Source of the DNA: Asterella californica
Taxonomy: Eukaryota > Streptophyta > Marchantiopsida > Marchantiales > Aytoniaceae
DNA: 64,000 nt
Direction: 5' to 3'
Assembly (NCBI GenBank): GCA_036924285.1
Contig: JAYKYS010000007.1
Coordinates: 8,928,001-8,992,000 of the forward strand
The notes beneath the pieces were generated by a model that saw nothing but the letters and a program-made list of their open reading frames with translations, was not told the origin of the DNA and ran no database searches. A program made the position numbers and the translations under genes. Positions 10,524 through 23,100 of this stretch are shown here, piece after piece (within the stretch, counting starts at the first letter, position 1; every line of letters begins with the position of its first letter).

Positions 10524-12700
10524 TCTAGGTCATGAGGTCAAATCCGGTTGTGAGATTTTCATGTCCAGAATATTTTCTCAACCTTTTTCCTCAACTCAGT
10601 AATGTTTCCCTCATGCTTACTGACTCCTCTTCTTTTCCCGACAAAATCTGCTCACACTTCACCAAAATTTCGGAGATGCAGCTGCATAAATCATAGTAGA
10701 TTTCAAAGGTATAGAGAAAAAACAAGACAGAAAGAATTTTTTTCTGTCCTTACCGCTTATTTAAATAAAAGCTCCAATATCATGTGGATACTACTTATTT
10801 TTAAACTTTGTGAATGAAACTTAAAAGTAAATTTAAGAGTAAACTGATTATATGCAATTTCCATACTAAATGCAAAAGCAGATCGATGTGAATAGGAATT
10901 ATTCATGTTAACTAATTAAAATTAATTAAGTAACTAAATTATCATATTTTTTTCTTAAGTAACTGGATTGAGAAACGTTTTCTTTAATATTTTCTTTTCT
11001 TTAACGCTTCCGATACTTGTTCTACGATTAAATGTCATTGTGTTTGTAGAATAAATTATTGAACTTCTCTACTAACTTCTTTTAAGATGATAGTTCGTAC
11101 CTATCGTCTGTATTTAGTCGCTATCGTGGTGTTATTATGAAGTTTACTATTCACTAAAATTTGACATTCCAATAGTCCAAATCATGAGTGAATAGTCCAG
11201 TTTTGCTACTCCAGTAGTCTAGATACCTGTTTTGAATTTTCCAAAGACCTCTCTAAGAAGTCCAAAAGAGAACAGAAGGTTAAGGTTGCTATCTTCCGGT
11301 GTCGTAAAGAGAGATTTTTTTAAGAGGACGAACCTCCTGATTGTGATTGATTATAAGAGCGATCAGAAAGAAAACAAACTGCTGCTAGTGATCAGAACTG
11401 AAAATTGATCTCTTGCATCCACCAAGGTCAATAAGACACTCAAATCTGTGCAAATAAGCTTGTCAAGAAGCATATTTGCACTAGGAAACTTTATTCATGT
11501 CTCAGTTTCATCATCAATAGTATCAGTAATCAAAATTCTTTCTCTCTCTTCTTTGTGCATGCCGTCTCTCCTCTCTCTTCAATTCTCTGTAATGTCTGTC
11601 GAACTTCTGTCGCACATCAATTTATCTAGAAAACAAGCCCTCTGCTAAGCAGCTCCCTAGCTAAGCAGACTCCTAATTAAATTAGCCCCTTATTTAATAA
11701 AAAATTCTCAACGCTCGATGTCATCAACCAGCTGTGAAAAAAGCAATTGACCTTAAAACAGGATGATGCAACCCAGATTATGAGTCAAGCCACAATTTTA
11801 GAGCTTAAGTCACAATTACAAGACCACCCCACATGGCTTACAACCCTCTCATAGTTGTATCAAGTATCTCCCCAACTCATAATCTCGATTACATGCGGAG
11901 GCTTAAGCCAAGAAGCCCACGTTTAAAAAAGATACTAGTCTCACGTCTCTAGATGTGCAAGAAGTATTCACACACTCAACATAGACTTCCATCTACGAGA
12001 TCAACATGTTGAGATAAGAAACATGAACCAGGAGGATTTCATCCAATGACCTCTGTTTCCTAGGTGGGCGCTCTTTCCACTGAGGTGGCTCTTGTTTCCG
12101 TTTAATAAATTAAAGAGATTTGTACATAAGCCTACTGAACTCGCTTTTATCTCTTTTGTTAGCTTTTCGGGTGTTATTTCTACTATACATTTTTATTTTA
12201 GTAACAAAAAAACCAAAACTATACGACTCAAGAGCATGTACTCGACGAGATAATGAATTTGAGTGACCATCAAAAAACGACAGAATTTTCTTTTTTGTCA
12301 CTTTCTTAAACTAGAAATGATGCAAACATCTACATATAATCTTATTCCACATAAGTGGAAACACGTGCCTGCTCAAATCAAGAAAGCTTCCACCTGGTAC
12401 CTCCGTGACTTCTTAGTAGCTCTTTGGAATATAAGCTAGAGGTAGCTTGTCTAGCTTCATCCTAGCTTAACACATGCCCGACTTAACAAGCTCTAGGGCA
12501 TCTTCTTCTACAACTATGTACATAGTGGAAGAAAACTCCTTTTCTTACCATCTTTCATTGTATAGACTATCATGCAATACAACACCATGCACATTACTAG
12601 ATGCTTTTCTAGACAGAGCTTCGTGAAGTCTGATATGACAACATATAGCTATGCTAACACATAGCAAAAACACGATAAAAACCAAGAATGATTCCATTAG
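10524..12700. other. Gene-free AT-rich sequence left of the inverted repeat
   Basis: Contains only short low-complexity frames (for example 10602-10817, 11448-11648 and 12110-12301 on the minus strand), none with a recognisable domain. Repeated short phrases such as CTAAGCAG, CTAGCT and AGTCCA suggest old degenerate repeats. Confidence 0.5.
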
Positions 12701-12891
12701 GGATTCCAGAAGAGAAATTGCTGAAAGGGTGGACTCGAACTTGACGTTTCTTTGTGCGCAAACTGGACGGGTGGAGGCAAGCTTGGGCTGTGGATTTTGA
12801 AACTATGAGAGGAATGCCCACCTCTCCCTTGTCTTTCGGAAGTCATGTTCTGTAACTTGACTGCGGCCCTCCCGATGAGTTCTTGTCTCAT
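12697..12891 (-). pseudogene. Truncated copy of the right-arm hypothetical frame
   Basis: A 64-aa frame beginning MRQELIGRAAVKLQNMTSER, the same as the first 64 codons at 53596 on the other arm. Here it ends directly at the edge of the inverted repeat (FLFWNP then stop), while the right-arm copy continues into unique sequence. It is Ser/Pro/His-rich, with no known domain. Probably a truncated duplicate. Confidence 0.5.
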
Positions 12892-13985
12892 ATCTATAGC
12901 CCCGGGACTGTCGTTGATCTTAGGTAAATTTCAAACATTGTATGGGCAGCTGTCCTGCCAATTCAAACAACTGTCCGACTAATTCAAGCAACTGCTCGAA
13001 TGAAAATCAAATTCAAATTTGAAAAGATACTCTATCTACGTAGTACAATTCATCCAGAATTTTCGTTCGTCTATTTCTTCCTTGTTACGCACTCATATTC
13101 ACAAATTCTTTTTTTGATACGTTTCTCTCATTGAGAGCTCTCTATCGATATAAAGAATGTATGATTTAGTGCACGAATACATCTGTTACGAACATATAAA
13201 GATTACTCCGGGTTACCCAGACTAATGACGTTCGCTAATCCCGCTTAAAGGAAATGAGGGATCTGGGTAACCCAAACCCCAAATACCCCTAGTCGTGGTT
13301 TAATTATTACTATAGAGGACTGAGCAAAAAAAGTTTCTTTGTCTTATCATGATATGCGTATAGGATAAACCATTACCCGAGGTTACTCGTTGCACAAGGA
13401 GTATAATAATAATAACACGACACAATGATTAGCCAACGGATTGAAAGAACTCATCAAAGTATAAGAAAAATAGAGACCCGAAGGGCCAAGCAGCCAATGC
13501 TCTGAGAAAGAACACGCTGCTCCATAAATATTAGTTAGTTAAATTTTAATTTTATCTTTAGAACTCTCGTTGTGGTAAGGCAAAGAAAGGAAAAAATAGT
13601 ATTTTTGTTCTTTTACTCTAGCTTAGAGAGAAGATACAGCAGAAATTTACTTTACCGGTGTGTGTTTTAAAATTTTACTTTAGTGACACACAATAGAAAA
13701 TTTCAAAACTACATTGAGAAGTAAATAATTATATATACTAAATCATATCTCAAAAATATACCGGTATCAGAAAACGTGGACAAGTTTAAGAGAATCTAAC
13801 TGGTTGTTCCCATACGCAGCTATGATTCTATTACTCTGAGACCAGAGAAACACGATAATACTACTACTAAGAGAAAGACACATATTTACAGAAAAAAAAG
13901 ATATTATCTATACCCATAATTTCTCAAGATCAGACCGGAAAAAGATAACAGTGTGCTAAACCTTCAAACATGGAATCTGACTTCC

Positions 13986-14087
13986 TTGCATTATCACTGC
14001 TTCCAAGTTCCGAAGAGGTGATAATGCAAAGAGCTTTAATTTATCACGTAACCCTTCTGGTGGGGAAGGTTAGGTGATAAATTAAAG
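13986..14087. repeat. Double-hairpin element 1 (left arm)
   Basis: Two adjoining stems. The first pairs TTGCATTATCAC (13986-13997) with GTGATAATGCAA (14018-14029). The second pairs CTTTAATTTATCAC (14034-14047) with GTGATAAATTAAAG (14074-14087), and its loop side carries a further CCCTTC / GGAAGG pairing. The right-arm counterpart is at about 52401-52503. Confidence 0.8.
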
Positions 14088-14376
14088 TCTACAAAAAATC
14101 TATTTGTTTATAGGACTAGACGGCGGACTTATGGCTCCTGAAGCGCGTTTTCACGCACAAAACTTATGGATTATCTGCGAGATTTGCGCCATGCACTTTA
14201 CATGTCACAGATAAATTAGATTAATATTATTTTTTTAAAAAAATATTTTTAAAAAATTTATTATTTAATTGATATATTATTAGACATGAACATCGAAAAA
14301 GTCGATCCGCTCCTAACGCCTTAATACGTCTTAATGCCATCCCTACGCACTGCCTTCCTTTTAAGAAAAAAATCCA

Positions 14377-14616
14377 TCAACCCCTCCTTACGCACGACTC
14401 ACTAACCGAGAACCAGCTGCACTCGCCGCTTGGCGTTATCCGGCCCCCGGCCAGAAGTGCACTTTGGCTGCATATGAACGCAATGCCCCTTAAATCACCA
14501 GTACCAGTGTAAAGTGGGAAAAACAATATTAATGTATTTCTCCGCGTGTACTTCTGTGTGTTCTGAGAGAAGATTCTGTTTTGTTCCAAGAAATCACCCA
14601 ATTTTCTTTTAAACAT
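14377..14616 (-). other. Shared open frame inside the inverted repeat, probably non-coding
   Basis: A 79-aa minus-strand frame starting MFKRKLGDFLEQNR. The right-arm copy (from about 51881 on the plus strand) differs by frame-changing and missense differences and is not kept open throughout, which argues against a maintained protein. No domain recognised. Confidence 0.3.
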
Positions 14617-14937
14617 TATTCAGTTATATTTAGTAATTTAGTAAATAATACATATTTATAAACTGATGAGAGAGCTTTGATTCAAATGCTTGTTTGATAG
14701 ATTCTATCACAGCATGCAAGAATAAATAACAAATATAATTTAGGTAAAATGGTCCGTAAACTAGCATCTGCAATGAATGCGGTGGGATTTCTGACCCTCT
14801 AAATACCAAAACATGTGATTTAACAAGGAAAGCAAAGTCAATCTATGATAAGGTGAGAAACACATGAGGGTACATCTGAAGCTACTGCTAGGAGGGTAAA
14901 CATTATCCTCTTTAGCATTCAAAAGTGAGGCACCTGT

Positions 14938-15040
14938 GCATATTCATCTCCTCCATCTTGTGATGGAGGAAGCAAATATGCAAGGTTTTAATTTATTATT
15001 TAATTTTTTCTTGAAAAAGAGTTTGGTAATAAATTAAAAC
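14938..15040. repeat. Double-hairpin element 2 (left arm)
   Basis: The first stem pairs 14938-14957 (GCATATTCATCTCCTCCATC) with 14962-14981, with three or four mismatches. The second pairs GTTTTAATTTATTA (14985-14998) with TAATAAATTAAAAC (15027-15040). Same two-stem layout as elements 1 and 3. Right-arm counterpart at about 51455-51558. Confidence 0.8.
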
Positions 15041-15376
15041 GATAAAGAAAATATAATTTGGTGTTGATCAGCCCTCGGATATACACTTTCGGGAGCGTAT
15101 TTGTCAACGTTCTCCTTATGATTACGCTCGGGTTTTCTTGCATTTCTAAGTTTAACTAGCATTTAGTATTTAAAGATAAATTTGATTTTTTTTTCAATTT
15201 GATATAGCATTTCCATTTAACGATTATGTCTTTTTATATAACACCAAACGAGCAAATGTTGTCCAAAAATTCATGTTGCATGCACATTTAAGTATACCAA
15301 CTAGGAGGACTTTAGTATCACCGTAACTCTAAGCATTACAGTAGTGATCTTCGAAGTGAAGAGAAAAAACAAGCCA

Positions 15377-15476
15377 GCATATTCATCTCTTCCATCTTGG
15401 ATGGAGGAGGCAAATATGCAAGCGTTTAAATTATTATGAATTCTTCTAACAGGAAGGGTTATATAATAAATTTAAC
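15377..15476. repeat. Double-hairpin element 3 (left arm)
   Basis: The first stem pairs 15377-15396 (GCATATTCATCTCTTCCATC) with 15400-15419. The second pairs about 15424-15436 with about 15464-15476 (TAATAAATTTAAC), with a GGAAGG-type loop side. Right-arm counterpart at about 50985-51073. Confidence 0.75.
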
Positions 15477-16240
15477 TAATATTAAATTAATATACTAATA
15501 GCTACATGTTCTTGGACTTGTAAGTTTAGAAGCGCGGTAGTCTACAAGGCCTTATGGTTTATATCTTAGTTTTCTCGTATTTCTAGGCATGTGTTAACAG
15601 TTATTATTTATAAATTATTTATATTATTTATATTCACTTGGTACATGATTTTCACTTAACACTTAGATATTTCTCTGATAACAACAATCGATCAAAAGTT
15701 CTCAAAAGTTCATCGAGCATGCATATTACGTAGCATGATAACACATAATTGGCCTCTAGCAATAATAAAACCTTTTCAGTTCATTTCAGCGAAGACTTTT
15801 CCTCTCTTTCCCTTACAAATTCCACCAGTATGTATAAACATATTTGCAAGGATAATGAACACATTAAACTTGCCCAACTTGATAACGGATCTGCAAGAAG
15901 AAGTACTCTATGTTACCATGACTATTTGTCCATATATCGAGGTTTAGTATACATATTTTGAGATACTGATTATAATACCTTATGCATGCATCACCCATTT
16001 CATATCTGGTAGATCCTATCTTGGTTTAATGGATGATTAATCGTAAAATTAACCCTAAATCCACTCTAAATCATAAATTAATTATAAATAATCTTAAACT
16101 TCAAAGTACCTCCATAAACTTTATCTTAATCAAAATGCATATGATGCTTTCTTAATCCTACTTTACATCCCTAAACCCTACTTATGATCTCTGCATTCTA
16201 AACTTGCGGGTATTAAATCCACACCCTAAAACTAGTATGT

Positions 16241-18930
16241 CTAGTACCATATGTTTACACGATACAGTAAATAACTATTAATGATTTAGTAGGATCATTT
16301 AAATGACGGTTCATCTTAAACATTTTTACCCTAGAGCCTTACGGGATAAGACATTGTAAACTTCATTTGAGAGTTTATTTGCTTTTTACGGTATCGTATT
16401 ACGTGTTTTTCTGTCTAGGAATACACTGGGTATATGGCTGTGTAGAGGTATGTGAATTGACAAGGTTGGATCTAGATCTGGATGCTTCCACTCAAATGTT
16501 TCACTATCTACTCTTCTAGCCCGAGTGACCTTGTATCCGCTCGGCTCAAGTTTAAAGCTTGCTACGATCAAAGGTTACGTATAGGTTGCATAAACTTGTG
16601 TTACAAACAGATCTTTTGTACTCTAACTAAAAATACTCAGCTCTGTATTATCTAACTGAAGTTATTCCTCTATATCACTAGAAGTCTGACTTCTGAATAG
16701 CTCCCCAGCGACGCTAACTGCCCATCAATCCAACTATCACAACTTCATAGTACAACCAGAAGATGCTATAAGATCACTCAGTCAACTTGATAGAGTATCG
16801 ATACAACTTGCTGTACACCCTGGTCTACCAAGCATTCCAGCAAGGTAAAGCATGCATACTCCAAAACACTACTCAGATCTCAATATAGCACCAACGGCGG
16901 TAGTACATGGCAGCTCCGAGAACCCAAACAGCGGCTTAAGACTCATGGTGACTCCGTTCTCCTTCATCACCAAGAGCTGAAATCAGCCCCACACATTCCA
17001 GTGTCGAGTTGTATGCAGGTATGGCAGTTTCAACAACAAACTCCTCTCCAAATTGCTCGAAAATGATCAAATTGACAATAGATGATACCGAGAAACCCGA
17101 AACTACTAATAACAGAAGTATCTTTGAACTTTGAGACCTCAGTCCTCCCAAACCAGTCGACCAATGATGATCAAACTTCACAGGAAGCTTGATTGGACCT
17201 TTCACTCCTACCCTGAACAATTTTCAGGTCGAAATCTCAAACCAATTCTCAGATATGGATCAAACCGTAATCTGTGCTAACTTAAGAGCTTTACAGACCC
17301 AGGTACATTTGATTCAAGATTCTGAACAAACTACTCGACCATTTGAGGTGAAACTTTCCAAGTATCTTAGTGATAAGACATGCTTCAATCCTGGAAAGTT
17401 TCACTCAGAAATTCGACTGAGAACTTAAGCAATAGCAAACTATCCATGACTATCACAGTTCGTTGTTCTCGTCTTATCCCGTCTGTACTTCTCAACTTCA
17501 ATGGGTTGGTTCAGAATCCAAATCGATCAAGAACCTGATGAAATTGTATCAAAACGACCAGCACGTCGTCAGCTCTCGAACCCAACATACAGCTCCTCAA
17601 AACTCTTCGCGAGTCTCTCGGAACAACTAGAAACGTAGCGGTAGGTACGAGTTGTACCCCCCTCCACTCAATCGATCATAACGCGCTCATCCTTCCATCA
17701 AATCGACCGATTCTTCAGCCCAGATTGTAGCCCCGGTCGAGAGGTCTCCAACCATACCCTTCGTTTTGGGAATGGACCTCCGAAGCCTCCAGAAACCACA
17801 GAAACGTCACAAGGATCAGCTAGAACACCATTGCTCCAAAAGTGGACCAATAAGAGCAAAAAGATCTTTACTTTTGTCTTTTCTCCACTCAACTTTTTCT
17901 CATAGAACGAGTTTTTACTCTCCAAGGAGACACAAGACATCAACAAGACTCTAAGACCTCAAAAAATCCTTCAGATATGTCGATGGATTCTTCGCGGTGC
18001 GTAACTACACAGAAGCACTCAACCAGAATGGAAACGATTGAGTTGTAGACTAATACAACGTCAATATTACAACCTGAAAACGTTCTACAATAAAAGGTAC
18101 GACAAAAGGAAACGGTGAAGCTATCACTCGATTGTAATATTCTTGCCCGAAGTTTCTCACGATCCAAGCCCCATGATTGATCTTTGGTCTGCAATGGCAC
18201 CGGACATCGACCCAAAGGTTGAAAGGAACATTCGATGGCTAGTTGAGATCCATTATTCCTCACAACAAAATGTACATCGTCATATCCCAAGTCTCTCCGT
18301 ATGTTACGATCGGAAGGATCCCTGGAAGCTGTAACTCCATCACTCTCCTCATGAATTCATTGTCAAAGTACGCAACTAACCACTGTCGGAAGTGATCACG
18401 GTGGATGCAATGAAGCTTGATGTGAAACGGATTCGAGAAAAGAAGATCCAGAGCCGGTAACAAACCTCCGTCCATAACCACCACTCCTGCAGTTCTTCAC
18501 TCCTCCATGCAGACCATCGAGAACCCTGACCGCTGAGAGAGAATGCCATATGATCCTTCGACCCATCATTTTATACACAAATGCGGCGACGAGGACCACT
18601 GAAGTGAACGCGTACAGATCGATGACTTGGCACGTTCCTCTACCGTGCGATCACTTAAACAGATAATCACAAACGTGACACTCATCACACCATTCGGCGA
18701 GTTACGCGATACGGTTCACGAAACACAGAAAAGAAACACAACCTACGTTCCACGAGAATTTCACACAGGAGCCGAACCACAACACGACAACGGGCCAAAG
18801 CTAGCAAAGACAAGAAGTGTTTAACTGATGACATATCAAAATTTACATAAATCGGAGATTTTGTTTATAGCTGAAAGGTCCATCGTTGATGAATTGAAAA
18901 ACAATTCCTCTTGGTCTAATAGGTTGTTAT
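16241..18930. other. Interior sequence next to the left arm, no recognised gene
   Basis: Moderate GC with several mid-sized frames on both strands (16936-17220 minus, 17189-17428 plus, 17940-18290 minus and others). None shows a family motif. The frames overlap on opposite strands, and splice patterns that would join them were not found. It may be the remains of a retroelement untranslated region or LTR, but no partner copy lies in the window. Confidence 0.35.
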
Positions 18931-19345
18931 TTCATGATCTGGATTAAAGCAAACAACAAAGTGCTAGTAAGAAGTTAACTAGAGACTCAGTTTTAATTAT
19001 CCAAATTATAATTAGGATTAAAGTAAACAACAAAGTGCCCACTAACAAGTCCAAAACAAAGCTTGGATTGTCCAAGTTATAATCTGGATTAAAATAAATA
19101 ATAAAGTGCACACTAAGAAGTCCACAGAGAATTTGTATTACCCAAATTATAATCTAGATAAAAGTAAACGCTCATTCAAAAGTCCAAAAGAGAGTTTGAA
19201 TCGTCCAAATTTTAACGTAAACCCTGAAGTAAACATCAAAGTGCAAACAATGCAATCCTAATCCATATTAAAGTAAACATCAAAGTGCTCAGTAAGAAGT
19301 AAAAAGAGAGTATAAATTGTCTAAATTAACATTAAAGTGCTTACT
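18931..19345. repeat. Imperfect ~75-bp tandem repeat
   Basis: About five diverged units share the order GGATTAAAGTAAACAACAAAGTGC, then CTAAGAAGTCC, then GAGTTTGAATTGTCCAAATTATAATC-like wording (each given here as a loose consensus). Units begin near 18944, 19016, 19084, 19154 and later. No coding potential. Confidence 0.7.
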
Positions 19346-19428
19346 ATGATCATAAACATTCACCTTCTCAGGATCCTAGTTCTCACAAAATAGGTTACTC
19401 AAGTATGAGTGATGGTGCTTATTCATCT

Positions 19429-19510
19429 TGAAGATACAAGAGGGGAACAATTTTAATTTATTAACCAACCCTTCCGCGAGGAAGGATTAGGTGATAAATC
19501 AATCTCAAGA
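19429..19510. repeat. Double-hairpin element 4 (between the arms)
   Basis: A strong stem at 19451-19503: TTTTAATTTATTAACC with CCCTTCC on the left, loop GCGA, then GGAAGG, ATTAGGTGATAAAT on the right. It matches the second stem of the elements in the inverted-repeat arms in sequence and layout. The upstream first stem is weak here. Confidence 0.65.
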
Positions 19511-20101
19511 TTAGATAAATATATATTTTTCAACAAGTTCTCTGTCTTGTAGTTGCAGTGGCGCGTGCATAAGCTCTCAGTTTATGGTTTATCTGTTTGT
19601 CGTGAACTAAAACGTGTCGTGCACTCGAAGAGCATCCACTGGGAAATATGATTTCATGTTTCCATTGAAACCGGAACATGCTATTCCAACACATAGCCCA
19701 TTCAAGAGACTTGCCAACAAGTAATAATCGTTCTGTTCTTGCTTCTCTGCCATACAATGAGCAGATGGCAGGATATAGATTTATAGATAACTTTAAATTC
19801 TAGAACAGATTACAAAGAAGAAGTTTTCCAAGTGAGAAAAAAGACATCCACTATCTTTCGAGTCCTCCGCACCTTCCTATAAATCTTGTCTATCCTGCAT
19901 CACAAAAAAACACTAAAATTATCTAAAGCTTGTGCTAACACTCCAGTGCCAGGAAAATGCTGAAGCGATGTTAACTTCCTATCTTCGTTGGGGATACTTA
20001 TTCAAATACTGTAAGATGTCTTTCAATAATTATTTGGTCATCACAAATATAGACTCATGATTCTATCTCTTCTATAGACAAAGAACTTTCCTTATACTTT
20101 A
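19511..20101. other. Gene-free sequence before the tandem duplication
   Basis: A minus-strand frame at 19530-19757 has no recognisable domain and nothing supports it as a gene. No other feature was seen. Confidence 0.4.
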
Positions 20102-23100
20102 TACTCAACTGTTTAAACAAGGATGATCTTCTTCTAAAGATGTAACTTTCATATACCAGATCAGAGTATTATGTTGAATAGAAACTATGACGTTATATTC
20201 AGACGAAACTAGCTAAACACGACCATAGATGTTGGAACAAAGATGTATTTCCAAGACAATTCAAAACTCTTTCGACATAATATGTGTATATTAGCAGGTC
20301 AGATAATATGAAAAGTAATTCAAAAATTCCTCGCATCCATTGATATATAGTTGAATAAATCGTATTGCGGATATATTTCGGATATATCTGCAAAGTCTTC
20401 AGTATTACGGAAACCTTCACTCATCCTTTTCTCATATCGGCTTGACCAACAAATATTCTTATTATATCCTTCTTGATATATATTAATCTAAATAACTAAA
20501 AATATCATTTAAATCAAACTCACTGTACATAATAATGTCTTAATTTTTATCATTTCAAGACAATTAAGAAGATACTAAATTACTGTTGTTTGGTAAACTG
20601 AATCAACTCCATTCAATATCTTAAGTGGAAATAAAGATGATATTAGTTCAATGCAATTATATAATGTAATAATATGATCAGAATGTTAACTAACTAAATT
20701 TACATATTTAGTTAGTAATTCTAAACCAAATGAAATGTTTTTATTCTTTGTATAAAATCTATTCTATATATAATAAAATGAGTATATAATAATACAATTG
20801 TAAATAAAAATAGATTAAGTGTAATATGGCATACTACAAAAATACTTAGAACACATTGAAAAGAATAACAATGTTTTAAATTGCTATAACCAAATAAAAT
20901 TAAAAATAATGATGAATATTGTACATAACTTTTAGAATACACAGTGAACAACCGATGAAAGAATAAATAACGTAATATAATAATATCTAGATTTAATAGT
21001 GTTTCATAATTTGATATAAATAAATCAGTCTAATGATCAAATAATGTTACATATAATAACAATATTTACTTATTATTATCATAAAAACATTTATTATAAC
21101 ATAATAATACTGAAGGTGATCAAATTATGGTCATCCATATCAACGGTCGAAAACTGAAATCAAAAGATCACTTAGATATAATTGCAGTGCGATGAAATCC
21201 GTCATCTGACATATCGACATAGATATTCTATGTCAAAAGGTCCAATTTTTGTTAAAATTAAAATAAACAGATCATTTTAGTCGTTTTAGATAGAATTATA
21301 AGATGATAGAATACATTAGAAGGTTTCTTGTACTCAGGTACTTTTAACAATATAAATATGTTTATTCAAAGATACAATAAAACATAGTTTTACTCTTTCA
21401 GTTGAATTATGTTATATATGTACATTGGCCTTATTAAAAACTAACATTTAAGATTAAAATGTAGTACTAGAATCGCGGCTAGTTTTGAGTCACGAACGTC
21501 CCCTCTTCCCCATCCGGTCGTATGTGCATGCCGTCGTGGCAAGTCTCCACCTGGCAGCGTGAAGCGTGGTCGAGACTGTCCACATGAGCCGTTAACAACG
21601 CATGGTCCCTCCGAACTGTGGGGTTTCGTGCTGTTACTTTCGTCTCTTTATATCGTGAATAAAAGGCACAGCAGGCCCACGAAGAAAAACCGAACCAATC
21701 CGTCGAAGAAGTTCTCTATCGTACCATTATATCTATATCCCCCACCCCGATACGGCAGTCCAGAGCCGAGAAAGTCCACATTTACACAGCTTTCGTCTTT
21801 CGTTTCGTACAAGACTTCATCTGAGGTCTGGAGACCGCAAGTGAACAGTTCCATTTGTTTGACCTGACTGTTTTACACTGCTCCGTGTCACCCATGATGA
21901 GTTACCTTGATGGGGAGAGTTTCCACCTCCCAACGCGGAAATGCAGGATCGGTCACTCCACTTCTCTGACCGAGGGATGGAGGAAACCTTGGCTTTGTTC
22001 AGCTTATAAACATCTTAGAGTTTATAGAAACAGCTTAGAATAAAACTTTCTCCTCTGTGCTGTGTTCGAGGTTCGGTTATGTAAACTTCATCACGAAACA
22101 AGTGTCAAACTAATAACAAACCTGGAAAAGAATACAGTGGTCAACTCGGAAGGATGAGCATGACACTCGACTGAACGAGGAGAGAATAGCGTCGTTTCAT
22201 GATTAGCTGATCTTATGGTCACTCTTTCCTGCTCCGCCTCATCAGAAACCTGCATATGAAAATGCATCCAGTCGACAAGCACATACTGTCCGATAGTGAG
22301 CTTAGAATATATAAAATCTAAGAGTTGAAATTCATACTCTAGCTGCTGGCTACACTTGGCAATGGATGGAAGACGAGACTCCAGTGAGAAGTTCATTGTA
22401 GTGAGAAGTCAAGGCGTCATCAAGGTCTAAGCACTGAGCATGGGAATTTCTGGACCCAAAGTCTATAAAGAAAAAGTGAAGGTGTTGGGTTCCAAGGCAG
22501 ACGTGCACCTGCAGCGTCTAGGATACAACACTTAGTCCTGAATCACGTTGTCTTCTGTCCAGGACAAGATGGAATGGAGCGGGTATATATGTTTAGTATG
22601 GACCATCAGTTTCCAAAGGGCCAGTGAATATTGTTAATTTCATTGAATGATCAGCTTCTGAAAGCGTTGGATCATGCTTGTATAGCATCTTGTTGGGCCT
22701 CGTACCGCAACCCGTTTCTTAGTGCGTTACTGAAAGTCATACAATCCACTCATTCAGGACTCCTACAAGTCCAGGTAATATACATGCCCAGCTTCATGTC
22801 TAGTCGCTGAGCTCGAGAACTTTTGCGATGCAGGGGACTATGCAGCGCAATCTCTCGGATAATTCCTCAAGTAATACTGATCACAGCTTCTTGCTGAAGA
22901 ATAGAACTTTTGTGTTATGAAGCTTTAGTGCTTGATGATTATGGACTACTAAAGACATATTAGGAATCGGTCTTCTCAGCCAGTTCATAGCGTTTTCCAG
23001 TTCATGAGCTGTGATCACTTGCTGAGCAGATGATTGCATTGTTCGTTGATACAACTAGACTGAAAGAAAAGCTATGTGGCGACTTACAGATGGCGACGAG

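Larger units (their letters stand above)
12701..16240 (+). repeat. Left arm of a ~3.5-kb inverted repeat
   Basis: This segment is the reverse complement of 50189-53786 with only scattered differences along its length. The outer edge is sharp: GGATTCCAGAAGAG starts at 12701 and matches the right arm up to 53786, while the bases outside differ. The inner edge is at AACTAGTATGT (16240), again with unrelated flanks. The arm is about 58 bp shorter than the right arm, chiefly because the right arm has an extra run of GAGTTAATCAT-type repeats near 51330-51382. No short terminal repeats or target duplications were found at the arm ends, so it looks like an inverted segmental duplication rather than an obvious transposon. 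Confidence 0.9.

Noticed and set aside
15735..15961. Two overlapping 70-aa frames shared by both arms of the inverted repeat
   Set aside because: Two different frames are equally open and neither has a motif; shared openness follows from the high similarity of the arms.
21559..21867. Plus-strand frame of 102 aa repeated at 27391-27657
   Set aside because: A one-base difference in a run of C (CCACCCCG against CCACCCG) shifts the frame between the copies, and the rest shows no motif; the region is conserved by duplication only, probably upstream sequence of the hevein-DPBB genes.
22091..22396. Minus-strand frame of about 100 aa present in both duplication units (second copy 27926-28237)
   Set aside because: Open in both copies and therefore tempting, but most differences that I see change the amino acid (Phe/Leu, Ile/Val, Ser/Leu, Arg/His) rather than being silent, and no family fits.
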